Notes: a model not told the origin generated them from the sequence alone. 64,000 bases of DNA from an uncultured Lachnospiraceae bacterium (GCA_910580195.1 CAJTWA010000001.1:1-64000); one strand, 5' to 3'; numbered from the stretch's first letter, positions 19,801-28,009 are shown. Numbers and translations are program-made.

Positions 19801-20304
19801 GAAAGGGTAGCAAGGAGAAGCACAGGCACAGAACCGCCAGCCCTTAGGGCAGCAGAAGGCTCTATGGGACAGGAGGATGAAGCGTTACAAGAAGCCCAGC
19901 CAGCAGGATTGGAAGAACCCGAAGCCCCGGTATCCTCCAGAAGGAAACCAAGGGTATCCCCAGCAGCCGGGAAAGAGAACATCTCCCAAGAAGAGCTAGA
20001 GGAAAAATTCCGCCAGTCCCAGCAGACAACGGAAAGCGACATCCGCCCCACTATCCGCAAAAAGCCGGAAGAAAAGCCGAAGGCGAAGCCAGAAGCCGCA
20101 TCCCTCCAAGTGATTGTCAACAATGCAGCAGTCACCCTGCGGGGAAAATCTTCCTATGTATTTGTGGATGTGTTTGACGCCATTTCCTTTGACTTAAATG
20201 CAGGGAACGGCAGGGCTATTGTGACAAAGCTCAATGGGGAAATCCCTTCCTATACTGCACCCTTAAAATATGGGGATACGGTTGAGATTTACTGGGAGGA
20301 CTAA
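16858..20304 (+). CDS. Fusion: dephospho-CoA kinase + FtsA-like ASKHA protein
   Basis: One open frame of 1148 residues joins two genes usually separate. Residues 1-200 are a complete dephospho-CoA kinase (CoaE): P-loop GITGGVGAGKSA at 5-16, ending in the usual C-terminal helix. From M203 onward comes an FtsA/PilM-like actin-fold ATPase: GLDIGTRNVVG (about 214-224), LVDVGAGTSDIS (about 421) and FIVGGGGKVHGF (about 530). Then come a linker with six 15-residue repeats (822-911), a disordered charged stretch, and a C-terminal beta-rich domain (about 1085-1148). The internal ATG at 17464 is preceded by AAGGGG, so a separate FtsA-like product could also start there. Both other frames stop within 11 bases of the joint, so a one-base indel could have made the fusion. 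A ribosome binding site AAGGAG precedes 16858. Confidence 0.85.
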   Translation: MQVIGITGGVGAGKSAILEYLEQNYRVKNLIADKIARMLMEPGSECYRKLLKFLPVEVYNDDESINRSALSAALFSSDDLRSRVNEVMHPAVKEYILGQITEQERMGILDYVVIEAALLIEDNYEEICDELWYVRTSEEVRKKRLMRSRGYSEEQVESMFKSQLSDSEYRKHCQVIIENDGTREETFYQVAQAIKEKGELNKMEQQLEGVPLVFGLDIGTRNVVGTVGYKNEDDFYVIAQYMREHETRSMLDGQIHDIGRVGRTIDKVKAALESQIHMPLTEVCIAAAGRVLKTVTTTVEYGFQEEVVVTGEDVHTLDLLGIEKAQQILNENNDTNFKFYCVGYSVVKYYLNGDVFSNLEGHKAEVVSADIIVTFLPEDVVDGLYTAVGRAGLKVASLTLEPIAAINVAIPETFRMLNIALVDVGAGTSDISVTRDGSIIAYGMIPCAGDEITELLVQHYLVDFKTAEHIKLSSTTEKEIEYQDIMMIKHTITAEEVWELIEPLVFSLTEDIAAKIKELNGGETVNATFIVGGGGKVHGFVDHLASELGLPLERVALRGEEVLQEIHFEQEEIKKDPLLVTPIGICISYYDQKNNFLFVRFNGERIKLYDNNKLTIVDAALRAGFPNEQLFPRRGKEINFYVNGKKRIVRGEPGESAVVRVNGRVTSINATLEPNSDIVIEPSTVGAAAVCRLEELEEYGRVVITFEVNGRMITCPKFAEVNGSLEPPYYEIQENDWVEMRSFYTVAQIMEFMDVEIDLDSDIYVNNKLADLDTQVYENFSLEWEVVTYRTPLEEIEGVYRQPQEEVQEEVQEGNTGLALPDSQAAGSPEQEKAVSDSQAAGIPEQGKAAPDNQAAGIQEQGKLTPDSQAAGIQEQEKAVSGSQAVRIPRQGKAVSDSQTAGIPRQEETGNTIEEAGKRNKGQAGNTEKEEAKTAGIGARQASEGEEPEQAAFAEAEDAEHMDAGQLPTGAAAGRTDYSGLERVARRSTGTEPPALRAAEGSMGQEDEALQEAQPAGLEEPEAPVSSRRKPRVSPAAGKENISQEELEEKFRQSQQTTESDIRPTIRKKPEEKPKAKPEAASLQVIVNNAAVTLRGKSSYVFVDVFDAISFDLNAGNGRAIVTKLNGEIPSYTAPLKYGDTVEIYWED
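19321..19590 (+). repeat. Six in-frame 45-bp repeats in the CoaE-FtsA fusion gene
   Basis: The period is 45 bases, encoding 15-residue units of the type DSQAAGIPEQGKAVS; units 4 to 6 are diverged. It is a flexible, Gln/Ala/Gly-rich linker between the folded ASKHA part and the C-terminal domain. Confidence 0.85.
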
Positions 20305-20306
20305 GG

Positions 20307-21104
20307 ATGAAACTGTGCAGCATTGCAAGCGGCAGCAGTGGAAACTGTATTTTTGCAGGGACAGAAACCACAAGCCTTTTGATTGACACGGGCTTAAGCG
20401 GCAAGCGGATGGAGGCAGGGCTCAACGAGATTGGGCACACTGCCCGGGAGGCGGACGGAATCCTGATTACCCATGAACATTCCGACCATATCAGCGGCCT
20501 TGGGGTGGTAGCAAGGCGCTATGGGATTCCCATTTACGCCACAGCTGGGACAAAGAAGGCCATCCTAAAATGCAAGAGCCTTGGGGAAATCCCACAAGAT
20601 CTGTTCCGGGAAATTGAGGAAGGCCGGGAATTTACCATTGGGGACATTGCCGTAAGCCCAGTCCCCATTTCCCATGATGCCGCAATGCCCACGGCCTTCG
20701 TGCTCCGCCAAGGGAAAAAATCCATGGCGGTCATGACGGATTTGGGGAAATTTGACGAAGGGATTGTGGAAAAACTGCAGCATCTGGACGTGCTTTTGCT
20801 GGAGGCGAACCACGATGTACATATGTTAGAGGCCGGGTCATACCCCTATTACCTCAAGCAGCGCATTTTAGGGGACAGGGGGCATCTGTCCAATGAATTG
20901 TCCGGCCAGCTTTTAAGCCAAGTGCTCCACGACAATTTTAAAGGGGTCATCCTAGGGCATTTAAGCAAGGAAAATAACTACGAGCAACTTGCCTATGAAA
21001 CCGTGCGCCTGGAAGTCGACATGGCCCCCAACCCTTACCGTGCAGGGGATTTCCCCATGTATGTAGCAAAGCGCGACATGGTTTCGGAAGTAATCGAATT
21101 TTAA
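20307..21104 (+). CDS. walJ: Metallo-beta-lactamase fold hydrolase, WalJ/YycJ-like
   Basis: A 265-residue metallo-beta-lactamase protein of the YycJ/WalJ family, linked in Firmicutes to coordination of DNA replication and cell-wall or division processes. The metal motif is THEHSDH (H56, H58, D60, H61). Further ligands lie in ISHDA (about 113) and GHLS near 192 and 218. The N-terminus SIASGSSGNC is typical of the family. It starts two bases after the upstream stop, so it is translationally coupled to the FtsA-like fusion, which agrees with a cell-cycle role. Biochemical substrates are inferred to be nucleic acid and are not shown. Confidence 0.85.
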   Translation: MKLCSIASGSSGNCIFAGTETTSLLIDTGLSGKRMEAGLNEIGHTAREADGILITHEHSDHISGLGVVARRYGIPIYATAGTKKAILKCKSLGEIPQDLFREIEEGREFTIGDIAVSPVPISHDAAMPTAFVLRQGKKSMAVMTDLGKFDEGIVEKLQHLDVLLLEANHDVHMLEAGSYPYYLKQRILGDRGHLSNELSGQLLSQVLHDNFKGVILGHLSKENNYEQLAYETVRLEVDMAPNPYRAGDFPMYVAKRDMVSEVIEF

Positions 21105-21208
21105 GAAGGAAAAACAGTTTTGCAGCCATAAAAATAGGAAATATACGCATAGATTTCAGATGTAAAAAAGGTTTAGCAGAAGGGAAAACAGTTTTGCAGC
21201 CATAAAAT
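21105..21208. repeat. ~73-bp tandem duplication after walJ
   Basis: The segment AGAAGGAAAAACAGTTTTGC and the CCATAAAA after it (from about 21104 to 21131) recur about 73 bases later (about 21178-21206). The second copy lies just before the ACT-domain gene's ribosome binding site. Spacer sequence has diverged. Confidence 0.65.
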
Positions 21209-21233
21209 TTGGCAAAACGGAGGAAAGGAATAG

Positions 21234-21518
21234 ATGGGAAAGAAAGCAGACAGGACCATTATCACAGTAGTGGGGAAAGATACCGTGGGGATTATAGCCA
21301 AAGTATGCACTTACCTTGCAGACAACGGCATCAACGTGCTGGATATCAGCCAGACGATTGTGCAGGGCTTTTTCAATATGATGATGATTGTGGATATGAA
21401 GGACGCTGCAAAACCATTTGGGCAGTGTGCAAAAGAACTGGAAGAGGCCGGGCAAAGCATCGGCGTGGCAATTAAGTGCCAGAAAGAAGAAATTTTCAAT
21501 AAAATGCACAGAATTTAA
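21234..21518 (+). CDS. ACT-domain protein (UPF0237 family)
   Basis: The 94-residue product is almost entirely one ACT domain, a small ligand-binding fold usually sensing amino acids. The strand-turn-helix signature GKDTVGIIAKVCTYLADNGI is at about residues 14-33. ACGGAGGAAAGGAATAG precedes the ATG. It is followed 11 bases later by a UPF0210 protein; the two families occur together widely in Firmicutes and archaea. The role is not established; a regulatory subunit for the partner is inferred. Confidence 0.88.
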   Translation: MGKKADRTIITVVGKDTVGIIAKVCTYLADNGINVLDISQTIVQGFFNMMMIVDMKDAAKPFGQCAKELEEAGQSIGVAIKCQKEEIFNKMHRI

Positions 21519-21529
21519 GGAGCGGCGTA

Positions 21530-22894
21530 ATGATAAATATTTGGGAAGTAAATGAAACCAATCAAATGATTGAGCATGAAAATCTGGATGTGCGGACCAT
21601 AACCCTTGGAATCAGCCTGCTGGACTGCATCGACTCCGATTTGGAGGCCCTTAAGGAAAAAATTTACCGGAAAATTACCAAGACAGCCGCAAAGCTGGTG
21701 GAAACAGGGGCGGAAATTGAGCGCAATTACTGTATCCCCATTGTCAATAAGCGGATTTCCGTTACCCCCATTGCCTTAGTCGGGCAGGCGGCATGCAAAG
21801 GGCCTAAGGATTTTGTGGCAATCGCCAAAGTTTTGGACCAGGCAGCCAAGGAGGCCGGCGTTAATTTTATCGGAGGGTATTCCGCGCTGGTGTCCAAAGG
21901 GATGACGAAGGGGGATGAAGATTTAATCCGCTCCATCCCAGAAGCCCTTTCCGAAACAGAGCGGGTATGCAGCTCCATCAACGTAGGCTCCACCAAGACG
22001 GGGATTAACATGGACGCGGTGAAGCTGATGGGGGAAATTGTGCAAAAAACGGCAGAATTTACCAAGGAAAATGACTCCCTTGGCTGCGCAAAGCTGGTAA
22101 TATTCTGCAATGCGCCGGACGATAACCCCTTTATGGCAGGGGCGTTCCACGGGGTAACAGAAGCAGACGCCATCATCAACGTAGGGGTATCCGGCCCCGG
22201 GGTTGTGAAAAAAGCCTTGGAACAGGTGCGCGGCGAGAATTTCGAAGTGCTTTGCGAAACCATTAAGAAGACAGCCTTCAAAATTACCCGGGTGGGGCAG
22301 CTTGTGGCCCAGGAGGCCAGCAGGCGGATGGGGATTCCCTTTGGCATCATTGACCTGTCCCTTGCCCCGACACCGGCCGTAGGGGATTCGGTGGCAGAGA
22401 TTTTAGAAGAAATCGGATTGGAATATGCAGGGGCGCCCGGCACGACCGCAGCCCTTGCCCTGCTCAATGACCAAGTAAAAAAAGGCGGCATTATGGCCTC
22501 CTCCTATGTCGGCGGCTTAAGCGGGGCATTTATCCCTGTCAGCGAGGACCAGGGCATGATAGATGCCGTTGAGGCAGGCGCGCTGACGTTGGAAAAGCTA
22601 GAAGCCATGACCTGCGTATGCTCCGTAGGCCTTGACATGATAGCCATTCCGGGGGATGTGGAGCCTTCCACCATTTCCGGTATCATTGCAGATGAAATGG
22701 CAATTGGGATGATTAACCAGAAGACTACCGCTGTCCGCCTGATTCCCGTTATCGGAAAAGGCGTGGGGGAAACCGTAGAGTTTGGGGGCCTTTTAGGCCA
22801 TGCCCCCATCATGCCGGTGAACCCCTATGGGTGCGGCCCGTTTATCAGCCGGGGCGGCCGGATACCAGCCCCTGTACATAGTTTTAAGAATTAA
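21530..22894 (+). CDS. UPF0210/PFL-family protein
   Basis: A 454-residue member of the UPF0210 (DUF711) family, structurally related to pyruvate formate-lyase barrels but without the glycyl radical motif. It is of normal length, with conserved stretches such as FIGGYSALVSKG (about 106), GSTKTGINMD (about 152) and DLSLAPTPAVGDSVAEIL (about 275). The start follows AAGGAGCGGCG. It is in an operon with the ACT-domain protein. The enzyme activity is unknown. Confidence 0.9.
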   Translation: MINIWEVNETNQMIEHENLDVRTITLGISLLDCIDSDLEALKEKIYRKITKTAAKLVETGAEIERNYCIPIVNKRISVTPIALVGQAACKGPKDFVAIAKVLDQAAKEAGVNFIGGYSALVSKGMTKGDEDLIRSIPEALSETERVCSSINVGSTKTGINMDAVKLMGEIVQKTAEFTKENDSLGCAKLVIFCNAPDDNPFMAGAFHGVTEADAIINVGVSGPGVVKKALEQVRGENFEVLCETIKKTAFKITRVGQLVAQEASRRMGIPFGIIDLSLAPTPAVGDSVAEILEEIGLEYAGAPGTTAALALLNDQVKKGGIMASSYVGGLSGAFIPVSEDQGMIDAVEAGALTLEKLEAMTCVCSVGLDMIAIPGDVEPSTISGIIADEMAIGMINQKTTAVRLIPVIGKGVGETVEFGGLLGHAPIMPVNPYGCGPFISRGGRIPAPVHSFKN

Positions 22895-22896
22895 AT

Positions 22897-22925
22897 TTGT
22901 GTATTGGCCCGAAGTATGCTATAAT
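22897..22925 (+). promoter_or_regulatory. Extended -10 promoter
   Basis: TGCTATAAT (22917-22925) is an extended -10 element. TTGTGT at 22897-22902 is 17 bases from the -10 hexamer. It lies directly after the UPF0210 stop and drives the next gene. Confidence 0.65.
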
Positions 22926-22956
22926 ATTGTAGAATAAATCACCGGAGGTGGAACCT

Positions 22957-24666
22957 TTGAATGAAAGAGAAGATTATCTGGACAGGTTGCTGCGGGGCGT
23001 AGAGGAAAGTCCAGAGATTGAGGAAGAAGACGACGATTTTCTGGAAGAGTTCAACAGCTCTTTTTCAGAGGATGATGACAATGATTTCTTGCAGGAATTT
23101 GAGAAGAGCAAGAATAAGGCAAGTTCAGCGCCGGATCCAGACATGGACTTGGACATGGATTTCGACATGGAGGATATTGACAATATCGTAAGCAATGTGA
23201 AAAGCAATACATTGGATGGCATGGACGGGACGGATGCACTGGGCGGAATGGATACCTTCGGTGAAGTGGATGCCTTGGGCGAAGTCGACACCTTAGGGGA
23301 TACGGATGGCTTCGGCGAAGTGGATACCTTGGGCGAGGTAGACACGTTAGGGGAAATTGACACCCTAGGCGAAGTGGATACCTTAGGGGAGAATGACCTT
23401 CCGATTGAAGAATCCTTGGGCCATCTCTCAGAGGAAGAGCCAGAACTGGACAATATCGGGACAGATTTTGGCTTAGGCCCTGACGCGCAGGATTATATGG
23501 TAAACACGATGGATGAAGGGGAACTGTCAGACTATGGCCAGACAGATTCTGGCCAAGGGCTCCAAGATATGTTTTCAGACGGGGACGGAGGGAATTCCTT
23601 GGACGGAGGGGATATGCCTATGGACGAGCTAGAGTCCATGGCCCGGGACCTGGCACAGGAAATTGACAGTTTAGGCCTTGAAAATACAGGCGGGGCAGAA
23701 GAGGTGAATAAAACGAGCGGTAAGGAAGAACTGGACAGCGTCCTAGCACAAGAGCAAGAAGAAGGGAAGAAAAAAGGGAAGGACAAGGATGGGAAAAAGC
23801 CGGGATTTTTCAAAAGGCTGTCCATTGCCCTGTTTGGGGAAGACGAAGAGGAAACCGAGGAACCCCCCGCCAAAATCCCTGAAATTGGCGAGATAGATAA
23901 TATATCCGATGAAAATATGGAAATCCTGCGGGAACTGGAAGGGAACAAAGGGAAGAAAGAACTGGACGAAAAAGCCCTGAAAGCCCAGAAAAAGAAAGAG
24001 AAAGCAGAAAAGAAGGCGCAGAAGAAAGCAGAGAAGAAAAAGGCAAAGGCAGAAAAGAAGGCACAAAAAGAACAGGCGAAGCTGGCAAAGCCCAAGAAAG
24101 AGAAAAAGCCCAAAGAGCCCAAGCCAGTGGAAAAATCCAAGCCCCTTCCCAAAAAGCCAGTATTTTTGATTATGCTGATTGGGGCGTCCTTGGTGGTGCT
24201 GGTTGTCCTTCTGAGCACGCAGGTTGGCTATACCATGGCGATTGCCGAGGCCAAGGAATATTATGAGCAAGGGAAATATGTTGAAGCATACACCTGCTTT
24301 ACCCAAGGGGCCAAAGTCAAGGCCGCAGACGAAGAATTGTACAATAAGGCGAAATACACCGCTTATGTGCAGCAGCAGCTTAGGATTTATAATATGTACC
24401 TAGAGCAGGGAAAACATCCAGAAGCATTGAGTGCACTGGTTTGCGGGGTAGGAAGGTATGACAGGAATGTATCAGAAGGAGTAAAGGCAGGGGCAGACAT
24501 AGAATTTGACGCCATGTTAGGGGAGCTTGAGCAGTTCCTTTCAGAGAACTACAACATGACGCTGGACCAGGCAAGGGAGCTGTATGCCATCCATGAAAAA
24601 GATGAATATACTTATTTGATTTATGATATTATTGAAAGCCTTGGTCTTATGCCGGAAGAAGAGTAG
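22957..24666 (+). CDS. Charged single-span membrane protein with TPR-like outside domain
   Basis: I do not recognise the family. The 569-residue product starts with a very acidic cytoplasmic region (1-280). Residues about 102-148 are tandem six-residue repeats (GEVDTL type). A lysine/alanine/glutamate-rich helical stretch follows (about 330-400), probably coiled. One membrane span is at about 402-424, and an outside domain of about 145 residues has TPR-like helices (YYEQGKYVEAYTCF). I choose the TTG at 22957, 7 bases after GGAGGT, over the in-frame GTG at 22948 that sits inside that ribosome binding site. The topology suggests a cell-envelope adaptor; this is inference. Confidence 0.75.
   Translation: MNEREDYLDRLLRGVEESPEIEEEDDDFLEEFNSSFSEDDDNDFLQEFEKSKNKASSAPDPDMDLDMDFDMEDIDNIVSNVKSNTLDGMDGTDALGGMDTFGEVDALGEVDTLGDTDGFGEVDTLGEVDTLGEIDTLGEVDTLGENDLPIEESLGHLSEEEPELDNIGTDFGLGPDAQDYMVNTMDEGELSDYGQTDSGQGLQDMFSDGDGGNSLDGGDMPMDELESMARDLAQEIDSLGLENTGGAEEVNKTSGKEELDSVLAQEQEEGKKKGKDKDGKKPGFFKRLSIALFGEDEEETEEPPAKIPEIGEIDNISDENMEILRELEGNKGKKELDEKALKAQKKKEKAEKKAQKKAEKKKAKAEKKAQKEQAKLAKPKKEKKPKEPKPVEKSKPLPKKPVFLIMLIGASLVVLVVLLSTQVGYTMAIAEAKEYYEQGKYVEAYTCFTQGAKVKAADEELYNKAKYTAYVQQQLRIYNMYLEQGKHPEALSALVCGVGRYDRNVSEGVKAGADIEFDAMLGELEQFLSENYNMTLDQARELYAIHEKDEYTYLIYDIIESLGLMPEEE
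23261..23399 (+). repeat. 18-bp in-frame repeats (GEVDTL type)
   Basis: About seven or eight imperfect 18-base units encode acidic hexapeptides of the type GEVDTL, with variants such as GDTDGF and GEIDTL. They lie in the cytoplasmic N-terminal part of the protein. Confidence 0.8.
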
Positions 24667-24822
24667 ATATGCCCGTAAGAAGGAAGAAAAGGTAGTTCTT
24701 GGGTTTGTATTGTTAGTGCCATTTTTCTTGTTGCCTTAAAAGCATACGGACAATCCAACTAAGCCTAAAGGAAATTTGTTGAAAATATAGAGAAAACCTT
24801 GTTTATAGGAGAATAAAGAAGA

Positions 24823-25440
24823 ATGATAGCAATTATCGACTACGATGCAGGGAACTTAAAGAGCGTAAAAAAAGCACTGGATTTCTTAGGGGAAGAAAGC
24901 TGCATTACCCGGGATCGCAAAGAGATTTTGTCAGCAGGCAAAGCCATCCTTCCCGGCGTAGGCGCCTTTGGGGAGGCCATGGAACACCTGAAAAAGTATG
25001 AACTGGATAAAGTCATCCATGAACTGGCAGCCAAGCAGACGCCGTTCCTTGGCATTTGCCTCGGCCTGCAGCTTTTGTTTGAAGGGAGCGAAGAGAGCAG
25101 CGGCGTGGAGGGGCTGCGCCTTTTGGAAGGGGAGATTGTAAAAATACCGGATACGCCGGGGCTTAAAATCCCCCATATTGGCTGGAATTCCCTGCATTTG
25201 CAGAACCAAGGCAGGCTCTTTGATGGGATTCCGGAAGGGACGTTTGTATATTTTGTCCATTCTTTTTATTTAAAAGCAAAAGAGCCAAGCATTGTAAAAG
25301 CCTCCACGGAATATGGGGCCGAAATCCATGCCTCCGTAGAGCAGGGAAATATCTTTGCCTGCCAGTTCCATCCGGAAAAGAGCAGTTCCATGGGCTTGAA
25401 AATGCTGCAGAATTTTGCCAAAACCGGGGAGGTGCTGTAA
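24823..25440 (+). CDS. hisH: Imidazole glycerol phosphate synthase, glutaminase subunit
   Basis: HisH releases ammonia from glutamine for HisF in histidine synthesis. The 205-residue product is a class I glutamine amidotransferase with C79 in FLGICLGLQ and H183-P-E185 near the C-terminus (CQFHPEKS). The start has AGGAG upstream. HisF follows one base after the stop, matching the obligate complex. The other his genes are not in this window. Confidence 0.95.
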   Translation: MIAIIDYDAGNLKSVKKALDFLGEESCITRDRKEILSAGKAILPGVGAFGEAMEHLKKYELDKVIHELAAKQTPFLGICLGLQLLFEGSEESSGVEGLRLLEGEIVKIPDTPGLKIPHIGWNSLHLQNQGRLFDGIPEGTFVYFVHSFYLKAKEPSIVKASTEYGAEIHASVEQGNIFACQFHPEKSSSMGLKMLQNFAKTGEVL

Positions 25441-25441
25441 T

Positions 25442-26203
25442 ATGTTTACGAAACGGATTATCCCTTGCCTTGACGTACATAATGGCCGTGTGGTAAAAGG
25501 CGTGAACTTTGTCAATTTAAAAGACGCCGGCGACCCGGTGGCAGTTGCCGCGGCTTATGACAAGGCAGGGGCAGACGAGGTAGTTTTTTTGGATATCACG
25601 GCCTCCTCCGATGCGAGGGATACGGTGGTGGATATGGTGCGCAGGGTAGCGGAAACGGTATTTATCCCCTTCACGGTAGGCGGCGGCATCCGCACAGTGG
25701 AGGATTTTAAATCATTGCTCCGGGAGGGGGCAGATAAAATTTCCATCAATTCCTCTGCCATCAATACCCCGGGGCTGATTTCTGAGGCAGCAGATAAATT
25801 CGGCAGCCAATGCGTGGTGGTTGCCATTGACGCCAAGCGGCGGGCAGACGGCAGCGGCTGGAATGTCTACAAAAACGGGGGGCGGGTCGACACTGGCCTT
25901 GACGCGGTGGAATGGGCAGCCCGCGCCAACCGGCTGGGGGCAGGGGAAATTCTCCTTACCAGCATGGACTGTGACGGCACGAAAGCCGGGTATGACTTAG
26001 AACTGACAAAAGCCATTGCGGGCTCCGTCACCATACCAGTCATTGCGTCCGGCGGCGCAGGCACCAAAGAGCATTTCTATGAAGCGTTAACAGAAGGCGG
26101 CGCGGACGCAGCCCTGGCAGCATCCTTGTTCCACTATAAAGAGCTGGAAATCATGGAACTCAAAAATTATCTGGCCCAGAAAGGCGTGCCGGTAAGGATT
26201 TAA
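25442..26203 (+). CDS. hisF: Imidazole glycerol phosphate synthase, cyclase subunit
   Basis: HisF is a TIM barrel that uses HisH ammonia to make imidazole glycerol phosphate and AICAR. The 253-residue product begins MFTKRIIPCLDV, with catalytic D11. The second catalytic Asp lies in VVVAIDAKR (about 129), and phosphate-binding loops include VGGGIRT and ASGGAGT. I start at 25442, not at an in-frame codon 27 bases upstream inside hisH, because the family N-terminus begins here. Confidence 0.96.
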   Translation: MFTKRIIPCLDVHNGRVVKGVNFVNLKDAGDPVAVAAAYDKAGADEVVFLDITASSDARDTVVDMVRRVAETVFIPFTVGGGIRTVEDFKSLLREGADKISINSSAINTPGLISEAADKFGSQCVVVAIDAKRRADGSGWNVYKNGGRVDTGLDAVEWAARANRLGAGEILLTSMDCDGTKAGYDLELTKAIAGSVTIPVIASGGAGTKEHFYEALTEGGADAALAASLFHYKELEIMELKNYLAQKGVPVRI

Positions 26204-26288
26204 AGATTTATGCAAAAAGCAGAAAGGCGTGCCGGAGAAGGCTTAAAGATAAGGATAAAAAGCAGGAAGGCGTACCAGTAAGGACGCG
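26177..26288. repeat. 43-bp tandem duplication of hisF 3' end
   Basis: Three units start at 26177, 26220 and 26263. The first contains the last hisF codons and stop (CAGAAAGGCGTGCCGGTAAG onward). The second and third are decayed copies downstream of the stop. They lie between hisF and ung. Confidence 0.85.
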
Positions 26289-26342
26289 TTCAAAAATGCA
26301 GCAGGACAAAAGAAATTGGCATACAGCAAAGGAGAAAACAAT

Positions 26343-27017
26343 ATGGGAATGTTGGAAAATGACTGGCTAGAGGCAGTCGGCGCAGAATTTAAGAAGCCTT
26401 ATTATGCGCAGCTTTATCAGTTTGTCAAGGAGGAATACAACACAAGGGTGATTTATCCCCCTGCGGACGATATTTTCAATGCCCTTCATTTAACGCCCTT
26501 AAGTGAGGTGAAGGTGCTGATTTTAGGGCAGGATCCTTACCATAACGAAGGGCAGGCCCATGGCCTTTGCTTTTCTGTAAAGCCGGGGGTAGCTGCGCCG
26601 CCATCCTTGGAAAATATCTACAAAGAGCTGCAGGACGACCTAGGGTGCACCATACCCAATAACGGTTATCTGGTAAAATGGGCTAAGCAGGGCGTCCTTA
26701 TGTTAAATACTGTCTTGACTGTCCGTGCCCATCAGGCCAACTCCCATCAGGGGCAGGGCTGGGAACAGTTTACGGATGCCATTATCCATGCCGTTAATGC
26801 CCAAGACAGGCCAATTGTATCCATGCTGTGGGGCAGGCCGGCCCAGAGGAAAAGCTCCATGCTGACAAACCCCAAGCATTTAATCCTGAAAGCCTCCCAT
26901 CCAAGCCCCCTGTCGGCATACCGGGGATTTTTTGGGTGCAGGCATTTCAGCCAAGCAAATGAATTCCTGCAGTCCCATGGCGTAGAGCCCATTGACTGGC
27001 AGATTGAGGATTTGTAA
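26343..27017 (+). CDS. ung: Uracil-DNA glycosylase
   Basis: Ung removes uracil from DNA to start base excision repair. The 224-residue product is a family 1 enzyme with the water-activating loop GQDPYHNEG (D64, H67), the uracil-binding LMLNTVLTV segment (about 117-125) and the DNA-intercalation loop HPSPLSAYRGF (H188 region). The start at 26343 follows AAAGGAG at about 8 bases; an in-frame ATG 27 bases earlier lacks one. Confidence 0.95.
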   Translation: MGMLENDWLEAVGAEFKKPYYAQLYQFVKEEYNTRVIYPPADDIFNALHLTPLSEVKVLILGQDPYHNEGQAHGLCFSVKPGVAAPPSLENIYKELQDDLGCTIPNNGYLVKWAKQGVLMLNTVLTVRAHQANSHQGQGWEQFTDAIIHAVNAQDRPIVSMLWGRPAQRKSSMLTNPKHLILKASHPSPLSAYRGFFGCRHFSQANEFLQSHGVEPIDWQIEDL

Positions 27018-27481
27018 GGAGGAGATTGCTTAACCCAAAGACAGTACGCCAACAGGCAGGTACAAGGACGTTTTGAAAGGGTTATAGAGGGCATGGGACG
27101 GCCCATGGAAACGAATGTCCAAAGGAAGAGAATGCCTTAGGGCGGGCAGGAAGAATGGAGCAAATAAAGGCTTGTGCAGGGGAGATTGTGAATGAGGAAA
27201 ATGTTTTTGCATAAGTAAAAATTGGCGGCAGAGGTTAAACTTTTGCCGCTTTTCTTTTTTCGGAAAGTTCCGGTTGGATGGCAGCAAAAACCTCGTTGGC
27301 CCTTCCCTTGCGGCAAGGTTTATGCTGTATAACGCTTAAGGAGGAATGGTTGTGGAAAGTTGCCCAATTGGTTAACGGAGCGGAAAACCGGGATTTATAA
27401 GGCTTACATTTTTATGTTTTTAAAACAGCCTCATTGCATTATCTAGAAAAAAAGATAAACTTATAGCAGGAGGTGGTAAAA
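27018..27481. other. Gap with ung terminator; no gene seen
   Basis: About 464 bases. The one clear item is the terminator at 27225-27260. The rest has ribosome-binding-site-like GGAGG runs but no open frame of credible length or codon use, so decayed coding sequence is possible but unproven. The next gene's ribosome binding site AGGAGG is at 27470-27475. Confidence 0.5.
27225..27260 (+). terminator. Terminator downstream of ung
   Basis: GCGGCA (27225-27230) pairs with TGCCGC (27244-27249), extended by A/T pairs, and is followed by a T-rich tract (TTTTCTTTTTT). Confidence 0.65.
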
Positions 27482-27961
27482 ATGGCAAACGAAGATAAAA
27501 AAGATTTTAATGCAATGCTCCATAATAGCAAGGATATGCCGAAATTCCAAACGGTTACAGATAAGAAGAGCATTGAAAAATATGGCGGCGGCAGGATGTA
27601 TTTCGCTCCGCCTATTGATTACGACAAAGCCATGAGGCTTGTGCCTTTTGGGAAATTGCTTACGGTAGGGACAATCAGGGATTACTTTGCAAAGCAAAAT
27701 GGGGCAGATTTCACAGAACCAATTACTGCGGGGATATTTGTGTCGATAGCGGCATGGGCGAGTTATCAAAGGGCAGACGATAAAACGCCTTATTGGAGAA
27801 CCCTGAAAGCGAATGGCGAACTAAATCCCAAATACCCAGGCGGAATAGAATCCCAAAAAGAAATGCTTGAAAAAGAGGGCCATACCATAATCCAAAAGGG
27901 CAGGACAAAGATAAGGTATTATGTTAAAGATTACAGGCAAGCATTGTTCCAGCTGGGATAA
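27482..27961 (+). CDS. Alkyltransferase-like (MGMT-fold) DNA-binding protein lacking the active cysteine
   Basis: The 159-residue product matches the DNA-binding domain of O6-alkylguanine transferases. GKLLTVGTIRDYF (about 57-69) is the helix-turn-helix entry, and a segment resembling RVV..dG.l...Y.GG...q...L..EG follows. Where active enzymes have PCHR, this protein has PYWR (after DDKT, about residue 102), so it cannot accept alkyl groups. Alkyltransferase-like proteins of this sort bind alkylated DNA and flag it for nucleotide excision repair. The extra N-terminal 45 residues are unassigned. ATG at 27482 has AGGAGGTGG upstream. It precedes a serine hydrolase by 48 bases. Confidence 0.65.
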   Translation: MANEDKKDFNAMLHNSKDMPKFQTVTDKKSIEKYGGGRMYFAPPIDYDKAMRLVPFGKLLTVGTIRDYFAKQNGADFTEPITAGIFVSIAAWASYQRADDKTPYWRTLKANGELNPKYPGGIESQKEMLEKEGHTIIQKGRTKIRYYVKDYRQALFQLG

Positions 27962-28009
27962 ATCGGTACCTGAAGAACATTTATAATAAAGGATAGATAT
28001 GGAGTAAAA

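Noticed and set aside
19217..19813. Long minus-strand open frame opposite the FtsA-like linker
   Set aside because: Shadow of the repeated coding sequence on the other strand, Leu/Phe/Pro-rich with no start signal.
23532..24306. Minus-strand Ser/Phe-rich frames opposite the charged membrane protein
   Set aside because: Mirror of Lys/Glu codon runs; no ribosome binding site.
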